A stretch of DNA of 64,000 bases from Methanococcoides vulcani (GTDB lineage Archaea; Halobacteriota; Methanosarcinia; Methanosarcinales; Methanosarcinaceae), in contig NZ_FOHQ01000007.1 in assembly GCF_900111645.1 (NCBI RefSeq), positions 94,650 to 158,649 of the forward strand, read 5' to 3'. The notes below the pieces were generated by a model. It was given only the letters and a program-made list of their open reading frames with translations. It was not told the DNA's origin and did no database searches. Position numbers and translations under genes: made by a program. Shown here piece by piece: positions 1-8,547 of this stretch. The first letter of the stretch is position 1; each line of letters starts with the position of its first letter.

Positions 1-1
1 T

Positions 2-286
2 GTCCTTAAGGTCATGAAGGACCGTGGATATATCGGTGAGTTCGAGTTTGTGGAAGATGGTAAGGCTGGAGTATATACAGTAGAACTTATTGGACGTATT
101 AACAAGTGTGGAGCTATCAAGCCACGTTATTCAGTCGGAGCAACCGAGTTCGAGAAATGGGAGAAACAGTTCCTTCCTGCAAAGAACTTTGGTGTTCTGA
201 TCCTTACAACTCCTCAGGGAGTAATTTCCCAGTATGAGGCTCGTGAGAATAACGTTGGTGGCCAGTTATTATCATTTGTGTACTAA
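2..286 (+). CDS. rps8: 30S ribosomal protein S8 (3' part, cut by window edge)
   Basis: C-terminal part of ribosomal protein S8, a 16S rRNA binding protein of the small subunit. The reading frame is open to the left edge of the window, so the start is missing. The visible 95 codons end in the S8 hallmark region ([12 protein letters not shown], then the basic/Gly C-terminus GGQLLSFVY). It is followed after 17 nt by L6, the normal archaeal spc-operon order. Identification rests on the C-terminal motif and on synteny. Confidence 0.95.
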   Translation, partial: VLKVMKDRGYIGEFEFVEDGKAGVYTVELIGRINKCGAIKPRYSVGATEFEKWEKQFLPAKNFGVLILTTPQGVISQYEARENNVGGQLLSFVY

Positions 287-303
287 TTTAAGGGTGAGAT
301 GAT

Positions 304-837
304 ATGGCAAAAGAAATCAAAAAAATAATCTCGATTCCTGAAGGTGTGACAGTAACGTTAGAAAATAACGTTCTGTCCGCTTCAGGGCCCAAAGGTACCA
401 ACACAAGATTCGTGTGGTATCCAGGTGTAAACATTGAAGTGAACGGTTCAGAAGTGGTCGTTGACTCTCCATCATCGAGGAAAAAACAAAAAGCAATGGT
501 CGGAACGCTTTCTTCCCACATCAATAATATGATGAAGGGAGCTGTAGATGGATTTGAGTACCACATGAAAGTGGTCTACTCTCACTTTCCAATGCAGCTT
601 AAGGTCGAAGGAAAGCAGTTTGTCATCAGTAACTTCCTTGGTGAGAAGAAGCCAAGGGTTTCCAAGATCCTTGGTGAGACAACTGTAAAAACAAGTGGTG
701 ACGAAGTTATTATCTCCGGTATCAACAAGGAAGATGTCGGTCAGACCGCTGCTAACATCGAGCAGAAGACAAAGATCAAGCGCTTTGACCCACGTGTGTT
801 CCAGGATGGTATATACATCGTTGAGAAGAGGGTATGA
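304..837 (+). CDS. rpl6: 50S ribosomal protein L6
   Basis: Large-subunit protein L6, which sits near the GTPase-associated centre (known of the family). The 177 residues are a usual length for archaeal L6. The N-terminus ([21 protein letters not shown]) and the C-terminal [19 protein letters not shown] are typical. The ATG follows a GGTGAGATGAT ribosome binding site. It lies between S8 and L32e in one transcription direction, so it is expressed as part of the spc-like operon. Confidence 0.97.
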   Translation: MAKEIKKIISIPEGVTVTLENNVLSASGPKGTNTRFVWYPGVNIEVNGSEVVVDSPSSRKKQKAMVGTLSSHINNMMKGAVDGFEYHMKVVYSHFPMQLKVEGKQFVISNFLGEKKPRVSKILGETTVKTSGDEVIISGINKEDVGQTAANIEQKTKIKRFDPRVFQDGIYIVEKRV

Positions 838-859
838 GAGAGAAGTGTAGGTGATCTGA

Positions 860-1306
860 ATGGAAGATACAGTTAATGAAACTAACATGAAAGAAGCAGT
901 GACCACCGAACTTGCACTTGATGATGAGTCCAAGAGACTTTTTAAAGTCAGGAAAGTCCAGAAAGGTAAGAAACCTGCATTCAAGAGGACTGATTCACAC
1001 AAGTACAAGCGTCTGGATTCCAACTGGAGAAGACCAAGGGGTCTTCAGGGCAAGCAGCGCAGGCACATTGCCGCAAAAGGTGCTCTTGCACAGGTCGGAT
1101 ATGGTAGTCCTGCAGCAGTAAAAGGTCTTCACCCGTCCGGGTATGCAGAAGTCCTTGTGAACACTGTTAAAGACGTTGATGACGTTGATGCTTCCCTCGA
1201 AGCTATAAGGATCGCAAGAACCGTTGGTGCAAGGAAGAAAGCAATCATCGAAGCAAAAGCAACTGAAATGGGTATTAAGATATTGAACCCTACCAGGAGT
1301 GAGTAA
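860..1306 (+). CDS. rpl32e: 50S ribosomal protein L32e
   Basis: Archaeal/eukaryal-type large-subunit protein L32e, 148 residues. The conserved core is visible: [21 protein letters not shown] at residues ~40-60, then the [13 protein letters not shown] segment. The first ~30 residues are acidic and variable ([14 protein letters not shown]), as is common for this protein in methanogens. It precedes L19e, with the stop codon immediately before the L19e ATG, so the two are probably translationally coupled. Confidence 0.96.
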   Translation: MEDTVNETNMKEAVTTELALDDESKRLFKVRKVQKGKKPAFKRTDSHKYKRLDSNWRRPRGLQGKQRRHIAAKGALAQVGYGSPAAVKGLHPSGYAEVLVNTVKDVDDVDASLEAIRIARTVGARKKAIIEAKATEMGIKILNPTRSE

Positions 1307-1307
1307 G

Positions 1308-1754
1308 ATGACTGATCTCACAAACCAGAAAAGACTTGCAGCAAAGGTCCTGGGATGCGGAGTCCACAAGGTCTGGTTAGATCCTGAAGCTTCTGCTGAA
1401 ATAGCAGTTGCTATTACAAGGGAAGATATCCGTGGTCTGATCGCAGGCGGAAGCATAAAAGCAGAGCTTGTAAAGGGTGTTAGCCGCGGACGCGCAAGAG
1501 AAAGGGATGCAAAGCGTAAATACGGCCACCGCAAGGGTCATGGTTCCCGTAAAGGTAGAAAGGGTGCACGTAACCCGAGGAAAGAGCAGTGGATGAAAAA
1601 GATCCGTGCTCTCAGAAGGAGGCTTAAGGAGCTTCGTGCAGATGGTACACTTGATAAGTCCACATACTGCAAGGTCTACCGTAAGGCAAAGGGTGGCGAG
1701 TATAGGAACTTGGCTCATATGGAAGCGCATCTTAATATTAAGAAGACAGAATGA
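1308..1754 (+). CDS. rpl19e: 50S ribosomal protein L19e
   Basis: Archaeal/eukaryal large-subunit protein L19e. It starts [18 protein letters not shown] and contains the basic central run [20 protein letters not shown] that threads into rRNA. I start at the ATG at 1308 rather than the in-frame GTG at 1299, because AGGAGTGAG lies directly upstream and the ATG start gives the usual N-terminus (149 residues with stop). The ribosome binding site overlaps the end of L32e. Confidence 0.95.
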   Translation: MTDLTNQKRLAAKVLGCGVHKVWLDPEASAEIAVAITREDIRGLIAGGSIKAELVKGVSRGRARERDAKRKYGHRKGHGSRKGRKGARNPRKEQWMKKIRALRRRLKELRADGTLDKSTYCKVYRKAKGGEYRNLAHMEAHLNIKKTE

Positions 1755-1813
1755 GCCTGAGGAATAGACAATGAAGACAAATTTACATGTTAAGTTGATG
1801 TGGAGGATCTAAT

Positions 1814-2335
1814 ATGGCTACAGGAGCCCGTTATAAAGTCCCATTCAGGCGACGAAGGGAAGGGCGTACAGATTATCACCAGAGACTCAGGTTACTTCTG
1901 TCAAAAGAGGATCGTGTGGTTGTGCGTAAGAGCACAAGGCACATACAGTTGCAACTTGTGGCACCAGATGCAAAAGGAGATATGACATTATCGTCAGCTA
2001 TCTCTACTGAGCTTGGGAAATATGGATACGAGGGAGCAACCGGTAACACAACCGCAGCATACCTGACAGGTCTCTTGTTCGGATACAGGGCACTTAAGGA
2101 AGGCTATGAGAGCGGTGTACTGGATATCGGAATTCAGGCATCATCACCAGGATGTCGCGTATATGCAGCACTCAAAGGTGTTGTTGACGCAGGACTGGAT
2201 GTGCCTCACAATTCTTCAGTATTCCCATCTGATGAGCGTATAAGAGGAGAACACGTTGCAGAATATATGGAAGGATCCAATCTGCCGGAAGTGTTCGAAG
2301 CAGTGAAGGAAAAGATCCTTGCAGAGTTCAGTTAA
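1814..2335 (+). CDS. rpl18: 50S ribosomal protein L18
   Basis: 5S rRNA binding protein L18 (eukaryal L5), 173 residues. The N-terminus [24 protein letters not shown] and the STRHIQLQL and [17 protein letters not shown] segments are the family signature. The GGAGGATCTAAT site precedes the ATG. A 59-nt gap with no coding signal separates it from L19e, the largest gap in this part of the operon. I saw no TATA box there, so readthrough from upstream is most likely. Confidence 0.96.
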   Translation: MATGARYKVPFRRRREGRTDYHQRLRLLLSKEDRVVVRKSTRHIQLQLVAPDAKGDMTLSSAISTELGKYGYEGATGNTTAAYLTGLLFGYRALKEGYESGVLDIGIQASSPGCRVYAALKGVVDAGLDVPHNSSVFPSDERIRGEHVAEYMEGSNLPEVFEAVKEKILAEFS

Positions 2336-2346
2336 GGTGTGGTTAT

Positions 2347-2982
2347 ATGGCATATGAATATAATGAGGAATGGGTACCCAAGACAAGGCTTGGAACGCTT
2401 GTTTCAGAAGGACAGGTTACTTCCATGGATGAAGCCATGGATTCCGGTCTCCCTATAAGGGAACCAAAAATAGTTGATATATTGCTACCTGATCTGGAGG
2501 ACGAAGTTCTCGATATCAACATGGTCCAGAGGATGACCGACTCCGGAAGACGTGTCAAGTTCAGGGCAACCGTTATCGTTGGAAACGGCGATGGTTTTGT
2601 TGGACTTGGTCAGGCAAAGGATGTACAGGTAGGACCTGCTATCAGAAAGGCTATTGACAATGCAAAGATCAACATCACACGTATCAAACGTGGATGCGGT
2701 TCATGGGAATGCGGTTGTGGACTTCCACATACCGTTCCTTCCGAGGTCAATGGAAAGGCAGGTAGTGTCACTGTAGTATTGAAGCCTGCACCACGTGGAC
2801 TTGGACTTGCTGCTGGAGGCACTGCAAAGAAAGTGCTTGATAAAGCAGGTGTCAAGGACGTATGGACCCGTACAGAAGGTCAGACCAGGACTACTCTCAA
2901 CTTCGCAAAGGCAACATACAATGCTCTGATGAACACAGGCACTGTAAGAAGACCAATTGTATTTGATGAGACGGAGGACTGA
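2347..2982 (+). CDS. rps5: 30S ribosomal protein S5
   Basis: Small-subunit protein S5 (eukaryal S2), 211 residues, the longer archaeal form. The N-terminal dsRNA-binding fold is visible as [24 protein letters not shown] (~75-98). The second domain carries [26 protein letters not shown]. It sits 11 nt after L18 and 2 nt before L30, so it is tightly packed in the operon. Confidence 0.97.
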   Translation: MAYEYNEEWVPKTRLGTLVSEGQVTSMDEAMDSGLPIREPKIVDILLPDLEDEVLDINMVQRMTDSGRRVKFRATVIVGNGDGFVGLGQAKDVQVGPAIRKAIDNAKINITRIKRGCGSWECGCGLPHTVPSEVNGKAGSVTVVLKPAPRGLGLAAGGTAKKVLDKAGVKDVWTRTEGQTRTTLNFAKATYNALMNTGTVRRPIVFDETED

Positions 2983-2984
2983 AT

Positions 2985-3446
2985 ATGTTCGCAGTAGTCA
3001 GAATGAGGGGCCAGGTGCATGTTAGCGGTGAGATCGAGGATACCCTCGGTATGCTTCGCCTGCACAAGGTCAACCACTGCGTATTCCTTGCTGACAACCC
3101 TAACAACAAGGGTATGATCCAGAAAGCAAAGGATTACATTGCATACGGTACTGTTGATGCTGATACTCTGGTAGAGGTAATCGGCAAGCGCGGAAGGCTG
3201 GAGGGCGATGCACGCCTGACAGATGCTTATGTGAAGGAGAACACAGATTTCGACTCCATTAAAGCATTCGCAGAAGCTCTTGTCAGCGGAAATGCAAAGA
3301 TCAATGACGTTCCTGGTCTGAAGCCGGTTTTCAGGCTTCACCCACCAAGGAAAGGTCACGCTGGTATCAAGAGGACCGCTCAGCAGGGCGGTGTCCTTGG
3401 AAACCATGGTGAAGACATAAAGACACTTTTGAACAAGATGAGGTGA
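2985..3446 (+). CDS. rpl30: 50S ribosomal protein L30
   Basis: Large-subunit protein L30 (eukaryal L7), 153 residues in the long archaeal form. It shows [34 protein letters not shown] at the start and [17 protein letters not shown] near the end, both diagnostic. The start codon lies 2 nt after the S5 stop, which implies translational coupling. Confidence 0.96.
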   Translation: MFAVVRMRGQVHVSGEIEDTLGMLRLHKVNHCVFLADNPNNKGMIQKAKDYIAYGTVDADTLVEVIGKRGRLEGDARLTDAYVKENTDFDSIKAFAEALVSGNAKINDVPGLKPVFRLHPPRKGHAGIKRTAQQGGVLGNHGEDIKTLLNKMR

Positions 3447-3453
3447 TGTTACT

Positions 3454-3894
3454 ATGAGCAACAAAACCAATACAAAGAAGTTCAGGGGTTCACGCACCTG
3501 CGGTGGCGGTACTACCAAGAATCGCCGTGGTGCTGGTAACCGTGGTGGACGTGGTAGGTCCGGTGAGAACAAGCATCATTTCACAAGGGCTTTACAACTC
3601 GGATACACACGTGGAAGCAACCGTGGATTCTCTCGTCCATTGAAGATGATCCGCGACGTTTCAGTAGTGAACGTCGGTGAACTTGACGAACTTGCAGATC
3701 AGCTTGTAGAAGATGGCTTTGCACAACTTGAAGAAGGTGCATATGTCATCGATCTTGCAGATCTTGAGATTGAAAAGGTTCTTGGTACCGGAAAAGTAAC
3801 AAAGAACATGGTTGTTACAGCAAGCAGCTTCTCAGGAGTTGCGCGGGACAAGATCGAGAATGCAGGTGGATCCTGCGTAGAAATTGAAGAGTAA
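3454..3894 (+). CDS. rpl15: 50S ribosomal protein L15
   Basis: Large-subunit protein L15 (eukaryal L27a), 146 residues. The Gly/Arg-rich N-terminal extension ([23 protein letters not shown]) penetrates 23S rRNA. The C-terminal globular domain ends [23 protein letters not shown]. It is the last ribosomal gene before secY. A hairpin with a T-rich tail begins at its stop codon and a new promoter follows, so the operon probably divides here. Confidence 0.96.
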   Translation: MSNKTNTKKFRGSRTCGGGTTKNRRGAGNRGGRGRSGENKHHFTRALQLGYTRGSNRGFSRPLKMIRDVSVVNVGELDELADQLVEDGFAQLEEGAYVIDLADLEIEKVLGTGKVTKNMVVTASSFSGVARDKIENAGGSCVEIEE

Positions 3895-3935
3895 TGTCTT
3901 TTACAGACATTACTTTTATATTTATTGCGTTTTTA
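3892..3935 (+). terminator. hairpin terminator after rpl15
   Basis: TAATGTCT (3892-3899) pairs with AGACATTA (3905-3912) around a 5-nt loop. The stem begins at the L15 stop codon, and T-rich sequence runs to about 3935. It looks like a terminator or attenuator between the ribosomal genes and secY, with a separate TATA box just downstream. Confidence 0.6.
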
Positions 3936-3948
3936 TTTAGTGCAGATT

Positions 3949-3980
3949 AATTTATATTATAACAAAGTCCAATGGACTTT
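3949..3980 (+). promoter_or_regulatory. secY promoter with palindromic operator-like site
   Basis: A TATA box (AATTTATATT, 3949-3958) is followed by the perfect inverted repeat AAAGTCC-AAT-GGACTTT at 3964-3980. The expected transcription start (about 25 nt after TATA) falls at the end of the repeat, the usual place for an archaeal repressor site. A short RNA hairpin is the alternative. The secY ATG is at 4005 after GGTG. Confidence 0.55.
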
Positions 3981-4004
3981 CAATCCCGTATAAAGGTGTA
4001 GTTA

Positions 4005-5483
4005 ATGAGTCTCAGGGAGAGTTTGGAACCGTTTTTTAACAGATTGCCCGCCGTTGCAAGTCCGGAGGGGCATGTGCATTTTAAGAACAAGCTAATGTGG
4101 ACTCTTGGAATATTGGTACTTTACTTTGCACTCGCAAATGTACCTCTTTTTGGTCTTTCCAAGGATTCCATTGATTTGTTCGAACAATATAGAGCGTTCT
4201 TTGCAGGAGCATCAGGATCACTAATGCTTCTTGGTATAGGTCCTATTGTGACCGCATCTATTGTCCTCCAACTTCTGGTTGGAGCTGACGTTATCAAGCT
4301 CAACATGTCCGATCCTGCAGACCAGGCGTTCTTCCAGGGTGCACAGAAATTCATGGTCTTTGTAATGATCGTTCTTGAAGCTCTGCCACAGATAGTAGGA
4401 GGCTATATCCTGCCGGATGCCGGAGTAGCATCAGCGCTTGGAGTGGGTCTTGGAGTTGTTACATCCATTATATTCATTCAGATATGTATCGGCGGTATGC
4501 TAATCCTGTTCATGGATGAGATCGTGTCAAAATGGGGAATTGGTTCCGGTGTGGGACTGTTCATCGTTGCTGGCGTTTCGCAGCAGATCGTAACTGGATT
4601 GTTCAACTGGGGACTCGACACCGGAGGTCTTCCTATCGGAATACTTCCAAAGTGGATATATATAGCTCAGAATATAGGGTTAGATTACATTCTCACAGGC
4701 GATGGAGCCATGTTCCTGCTTATCAGAGGTGGAGTTCTGGCACTTGTGAGTACTGTTGCAATCTTCCTGCTGGTCGTATATGTAGAGAGTACCCGCATTG
4801 AGATCCCATTGGCACACAGCGCTGTAAGAGGTGCAAGGGGAAGGTTCCCTGTAAAGCTTATCTATGCATCCGTTCTTCCAATGATCCTTGTCAGGGCTCT
4901 CCAGGCGAACATACAGATGGTAGGTCTGCTACTTTCAGGACGTGGTATAACTCTATTTGGTGAGTATTATGGTTCTACTCCTATCAACGGCGTGATGTAC
5001 TATCTTTCGCCTATAAACAGTCCATATGACTGGATACCTTCACTTGTAAGGGAGTCATTTACAGGATACGGTGTTTCGGTGCCTTCAATGTGGCAGGTAG
5101 GATTACATGTTCTCGTTGATGCAACGTTCCTTATCGTTGGTGGTATCATATTCGCTTTGTTCTGGATCGAAACCACTGGTATGGGTGCAAAACCTACTGC
5201 ACAGAAGGTGTTCAATTCAGGAATGCAGATCCCTGGTTTCAGGCGTAATGTCGGAAGTATCGAGAAGGTCATGTTACGATATATCCCGAAGGTAACCATT
5301 ATTGGTGGTGCTTTCATTGGTGTCCTTACACTTCTGGCAAGTATGCTGGGTACCATTGGTGGTGCCGGAGGTACAGGCTTACTGCTTACAGTAAGTATTG
5401 TATATCGTTTGTATGAGGATATTGCATCTGAACAGATGATGGAAATGCATCCAATGGTCAGGTCGTTCTTCGGACAGGATTAA
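4005..5483 (+). CDS. secY: preprotein translocase subunit SecY
   Basis: Central channel subunit of the archaeal Sec61/SecYE complex, 492 residues, in the cytoplasmic membrane. About ten hydrophobic segments are visible. Family motifs include ASIVLQLLVGADVIKL (~85-100), GIGSGVGLFIVAGV (~180) and RIEIPLAHSAVRGARGRFPVKLIYASVLPMILVRALQANIQM (~265-305), which holds the cytoplasmic ribosome-binding loop. It has its own promoter at 3949-3980. The order adk-DUF106-cmk-cbf5 downstream is standard for euryarchaea. Confidence 0.97.
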   Translation: MSLRESLEPFFNRLPAVASPEGHVHFKNKLMWTLGILVLYFALANVPLFGLSKDSIDLFEQYRAFFAGASGSLMLLGIGPIVTASIVLQLLVGADVIKLNMSDPADQAFFQGAQKFMVFVMIVLEALPQIVGGYILPDAGVASALGVGLGVVTSIIFIQICIGGMLILFMDEIVSKWGIGSGVGLFIVAGVSQQIVTGLFNWGLDTGGLPIGILPKWIYIAQNIGLDYILTGDGAMFLLIRGGVLALVSTVAIFLLVVYVESTRIEIPLAHSAVRGARGRFPVKLIYASVLPMILVRALQANIQMVGLLLSGRGITLFGEYYGSTPINGVMYYLSPINSPYDWIPSLVRESFTGYGVSVPSMWQVGLHVLVDATFLIVGGIIFALFWIETTGMGAKPTAQKVFNSGMQIPGFRRNVGSIEKVMLRYIPKVTIIGGAFIGVLTLLASMLGTIGGAGGTGLLLTVSIVYRLYEDIASEQMMEMHPMVRSFFGQD

Positions 5484-5505
5484 ACGAAAAAATGGAGATA
5501 TTTAA

Positions 5506-6153
5506 ATGAATGTTGTGTTATTTGGTCCACCGGGTGCAGGAAAAGGCACCCAGGCCAAGGAACTGGCTAAGCATTATCAGATCCCTCACATATCTACCGG
5601 TGATATTTTGAGGGCAAATGTACGTGATGGTACCGAACTTGGACGTGAGGCTAAGGAATACATGGATAAAGGCGAACTTGTGCCTGACGAAGTGCTGATC
5701 GGTATTATCAAGGACCGTCTTACGGAGTCTGACTGTAAGGCCGGATATCTTCTTGACGGCTATCCAAGGACAGTTCCTCAGGCAGACGCTCTTTCAGGCA
5801 TTCTTGATGATATTAGGATGCCTCTTGAAGTCGTCCTTAATATCGATGTTGCCGATGAGGAACTTATAACCCGTCTTTGCGGAAGGTATATGTGTACCTG
5901 TGGTGAGAGCTATCACATCAAGTTCAACCCTCCAAAGAATGAGGGTGTCTGTGACGCATGTGGTGCACAGCTCTACCAGCGCGATGATGATAAAGAAGAT
6001 GTTATCGGGCAGAGACTCGATTCCTATAAGGGGAAAACCCAGCCTCTTATCGATTATTACAAGGACAAAGGTATCCTTGTTAATATTGATGGAACTGGTG
6101 AGATCGGCAGAGTATTTTCAGATATCTGCGAAGTACTTGACCAGTACAAGTAA
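5506..6153 (+). CDS. adk: adenylate kinase (zinc-type, long LID)
   Basis: Converts AMP + ATP to 2 ADP. It is 215 residues, the bacterial-type long form rather than the short archaeal trimeric type. The P-loop GPPGAGKGTQ is at residues 7-16, and HISTGDILRAN and LLDGYPRT line the AMP site. The LID domain has four cysteines (CTCGESYH ... CDACGAQ, ~130-155), which predicts a structural zinc. It lies 22 nt downstream of secY in the same operon. Confidence 0.96.
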   Translation: MNVVLFGPPGAGKGTQAKELAKHYQIPHISTGDILRANVRDGTELGREAKEYMDKGELVPDEVLIGIIKDRLTESDCKAGYLLDGYPRTVPQADALSGILDDIRMPLEVVLNIDVADEELITRLCGRYMCTCGESYHIKFNPPKNEGVCDACGAQLYQRDDDKEDVIGQRLDSYKGKTQPLIDYYKDKGILVNIDGTGEIGRVFSDICEVLDQYK

Positions 6154-6174
6154 GCTAATAGAAGGTGATGATGC

Positions 6175-6795
6175 ATGGCAGATTCAAATTTCAAGAAAAC
6201 AGCAGAAAGGTTTGTACTGGCGGTCGGTATCTCTTTGATGATAGGTATTCTTGTTCTCGGTGAGGAGGGCAGGGAAGGTATTGGAGCTATCGTTGGCATC
6301 CTGATGGATCCTATAAGTGCTATGGTCGGTGATGGCAACTTCCACATAATGTTGTTCATCATGGCAGCGATCACTGCTTTGTATGCATCACTTATTCAGA
6401 AATATACTATTAACTGGCAACTTATGCGCAACACACAGGAGCGCATGAAGTCCTTCCAGAAGGAGTTCCGTGAGGCACAGCTCTCACAGAACACCTATAT
6501 GGTCAAAAAGTTAGAAGAGCAGCGTGCTGATATGATGGGTGACCAGATGGAGATGTCAAAGCAGCAGTTCAAACCGATGGCATATATCAGTATCATCTCT
6601 CTGCCGCTTTTCATGTGGGCATATCATTACATTAGCCTGCATCCAGGTGCTTCACTCGTATTCCCATTCTGGGGAGAGCAAGAGCTTGTGACTACTGTTC
6701 TGGGCCCGATCCAGTACTGGATATTCTGGTACTTCATTACATCACTGGCTATCAGTCAGGTAGTGCGTAAAGCACTGGATATTGGTGGCGTCTAA
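6175..6795 (+). CDS. DUF106 / EMC3-TMCO1-like membrane insertase
   Basis: Integral membrane protein of 206 residues. It belongs to the archaeal DUF106 family, distantly related to YidC/Oxa1 and eukaryal EMC3/TMCO1 (established for the family). It has hydrophobic segments near residues 13-28, 55-72, 142-158 and 175-195. Between them is a long amphipathic, charged helical region (RNTQERMKSFQKEFREAQ ... LEEQRADMMGDQ), typical of the cytoplasmic coiled coil. The position after secY-adk supports a role in membrane protein insertion. ATG 6175 is preceded by GGTGATGATGC. Confidence 0.9.
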   Translation: MADSNFKKTAERFVLAVGISLMIGILVLGEEGREGIGAIVGILMDPISAMVGDGNFHIMLFIMAAITALYASLIQKYTINWQLMRNTQERMKSFQKEFREAQLSQNTYMVKKLEEQRADMMGDQMEMSKQQFKPMAYISIISLPLFMWAYHYISLHPGASLVFPFWGEQELVTTVLGPIQYWIFWYFITSLAISQVVRKALDIGGV

Positions 6796-6797
6796 GC

Positions 6798-7325
6798 ATG
6801 CTTTTAACTATTAGTGGACTGCCGGGCAGTGGAACCACTACTGTGGGAAAACTACTGGCAGAACATTATGGTGTGAGGATGATCTCCGCAGGTGATGTTT
6901 TCAGGGGTCTTGCAAAAGAACGTGGAATGACACTTGCAGAGTTTGGCAGTCTCGCAGAGTCTGATCCTTCCATTGACATCGAGATCGACAAAAGGCAGAG
7001 CAAGATCGCAAATAGCTCTGATCGTCTTATTCTTGAAGGTCGACTTGCAGGCCACATGGCTGGAAATGCTCTGAAGTTATGGGTAAAAGCTCCCATGGAA
7101 GTGCGTGTCAGGAGGATAGTCGAAAGGGAAGGCTCGTCCTTTGATGTATGCCTGGAGGAGACTGTAGAACGTGAAGCTTCGGAAGCATTACGTTACAAAG
7201 AGATACATTCAATTGATATCAACGATCTTTCTATTTATGATATAGTTATTGATTCCAGTCGCTGGGACCAATTTGCGATCACAGACATTCTCATACAGGC
7301 CATCGATGGCTGTGGCGGATTTTAA
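6798..7325 (+). CDS. cmk: (d)CMP kinase, archaeal type
   Basis: Phosphorylates CMP and dCMP with ATP. It is 175 residues, the short archaeal class. The P-loop GLPGSGTTTVGK starts at residue 7, and ISAGDVFRGLAKERGMTLAEF follows at ~30-50. LILEGRLAGHMA and WVKAPMEVRVRRIVERE mark the Walker-B and lid regions. It begins 2 nt after the DUF106 gene and is followed directly by cbf5. The L34e and L14e genes found at this place in some other archaea are absent here. Confidence 0.93.
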   Translation: MLLTISGLPGSGTTTVGKLLAEHYGVRMISAGDVFRGLAKERGMTLAEFGSLAESDPSIDIEIDKRQSKIANSSDRLILEGRLAGHMAGNALKLWVKAPMEVRVRRIVEREGSSFDVCLEETVEREASEALRYKEIHSIDINDLSIYDIVIDSSRWDQFAITDILIQAIDGCGGF

Positions 7326-7347
7326 TAAATAATTTGCAGGTACTGCT

Positions 7348-8340
7348 ATGGTTTCATCAAGAACTTCTAAAGACGTGGACATGATGGTCGTAAAGGCACA
7401 TGCTACCACGAATGCCGCATACGGTTGCAAGCCTGAAGATCGTCCTATTCTTGATTATATTAATCTGGGTGTCGTGAACATCGACAAACCTGTGGGTCCT
7501 ACCAGTCATGAAGTAACAGCATGGATAAGGGATATGGTGGGTGTAAGTAAGGCCGGTCATTCCGGTTCACTTGACCCTGGTGTTACAGGTGTGCTTCCAG
7601 TGATGCTTGGAAAGGCTACTAAAGCAGTCTCAGCCCTGCGTCTTTCAGGCAAGGAGTACATCTGCCTCATGCACCTTCACAATGACATTCCTGAAATAAA
7701 GATCAGACGTGTATGTAAGGACTTCAACGGTCCTATTTACCAGACCCCGCCTATTATCTCTGCGGTCAAAAGGCAGTTGCGGATAAGGAATATCTACTAT
7801 CTTGATGTTCTTGAGATCGATGGCAGGGAAGTGCTCATGAGAGTAGGCTGTGAGGCAGGAACATATCTGCGCAAACTCTGTCATGACATTGGTCTCATAC
7901 TGGGCTGTGGTGCTAATATGAAGCAACTACGCAGGACAGGTACAGGTCCGTTCAGGGAAGATACTCTGGTGACCCTATACGATCTCAAGGATGCCTGTGT
8001 TTTCTGGCAGGAGGACAACGACGAGACCGAACTTCGAAAGTTGATACTTCCAATGGAAGATGGTTTGTCTCATCTGCCTCGGATCGTTATACGCGACACT
8101 GCTGTAGATGCGATTTGCAGAGGTGCATACCTTGCAGTTTCAGGTATCGTTTCTTTCAGCAAGAGCATCAAAAAGGACGATAAGGTTGCTTTATTCACAT
8201 TAAAGGGGGAAGCTGTGGCACTATGCAAGGCATCCATGGATTCCGATGAACTATTGAACAATGACCATGGCATATCTTGCATTACCGAAAGAGTAATAAT
8301 GGATGCCGCTATTTATCCCAGATGCTGGAAGGCGAAATAA
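7348..8340 (+). CDS. truB: tRNA/rRNA pseudouridine synthase Cbf5 (TruB family)
   Basis: RNA-guided pseudouridine synthase of H/ACA particles, also able to modify tRNA position 55 (family knowledge). It has 330 residues. The catalytic Asp is in GHSGSLDPGVTGVLPV (~72-87), and GTYLRKLCHDIG is the second TruB motif. The C-terminal ~80 residues (LPRIVIRDTAVDAICRGAYLAVSGI ... LFTLKGEAVALCKA) are a PUA domain. The first ~40 residues are a lineage-specific extension. It is the last gene of the secY operon and is followed by tRNA-Ser. Confidence 0.94.
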   Translation: MVSSRTSKDVDMMVVKAHATTNAAYGCKPEDRPILDYINLGVVNIDKPVGPTSHEVTAWIRDMVGVSKAGHSGSLDPGVTGVLPVMLGKATKAVSALRLSGKEYICLMHLHNDIPEIKIRRVCKDFNGPIYQTPPIISAVKRQLRIRNIYYLDVLEIDGREVLMRVGCEAGTYLRKLCHDIGLILGCGANMKQLRRTGTGPFREDTLVTLYDLKDACVFWQEDNDETELRKLILPMEDGLSHLPRIVIRDTAVDAICRGAYLAVSGIVSFSKSIKKDDKVALFTLKGEAVALCKASMDSDELLNNDHGISCITERVIMDAAIYPRCWKAK

Positions 8341-8368
8341 ACGCCAGTCAGCGCGAATACGGCTTTTT

Positions 8369-8451
8369 GCCGAGGTAGTCTAGTGGTAGGGCGCAAGCCT
8401 GGAAAGCTTGTGGGGCCTGTCCCCTCGGGAGTTCGAATCTCCCCCTCGGCG
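8369..8451 (+). tRNA. tRNA-Ser (GGA)
   Basis: Class II tRNA with a long variable arm. The acceptor GCCGAGG pairs with CCTCGGC, discriminator G, no encoded CCA. The anticodon loop CTGGAAA gives anticodon GGA at 8401-8403, and the T-loop is GTTCGAATC. Confidence 0.95.
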
Positions 8452-8547
8452 CTTTGATCTTATTTTTGAATGTTATATTCGTTTTAATCCGAATTTTCTT
8501 CGGAAATGTATATATCCCGAAAACTCACATTATCCTATGTGATAGGT

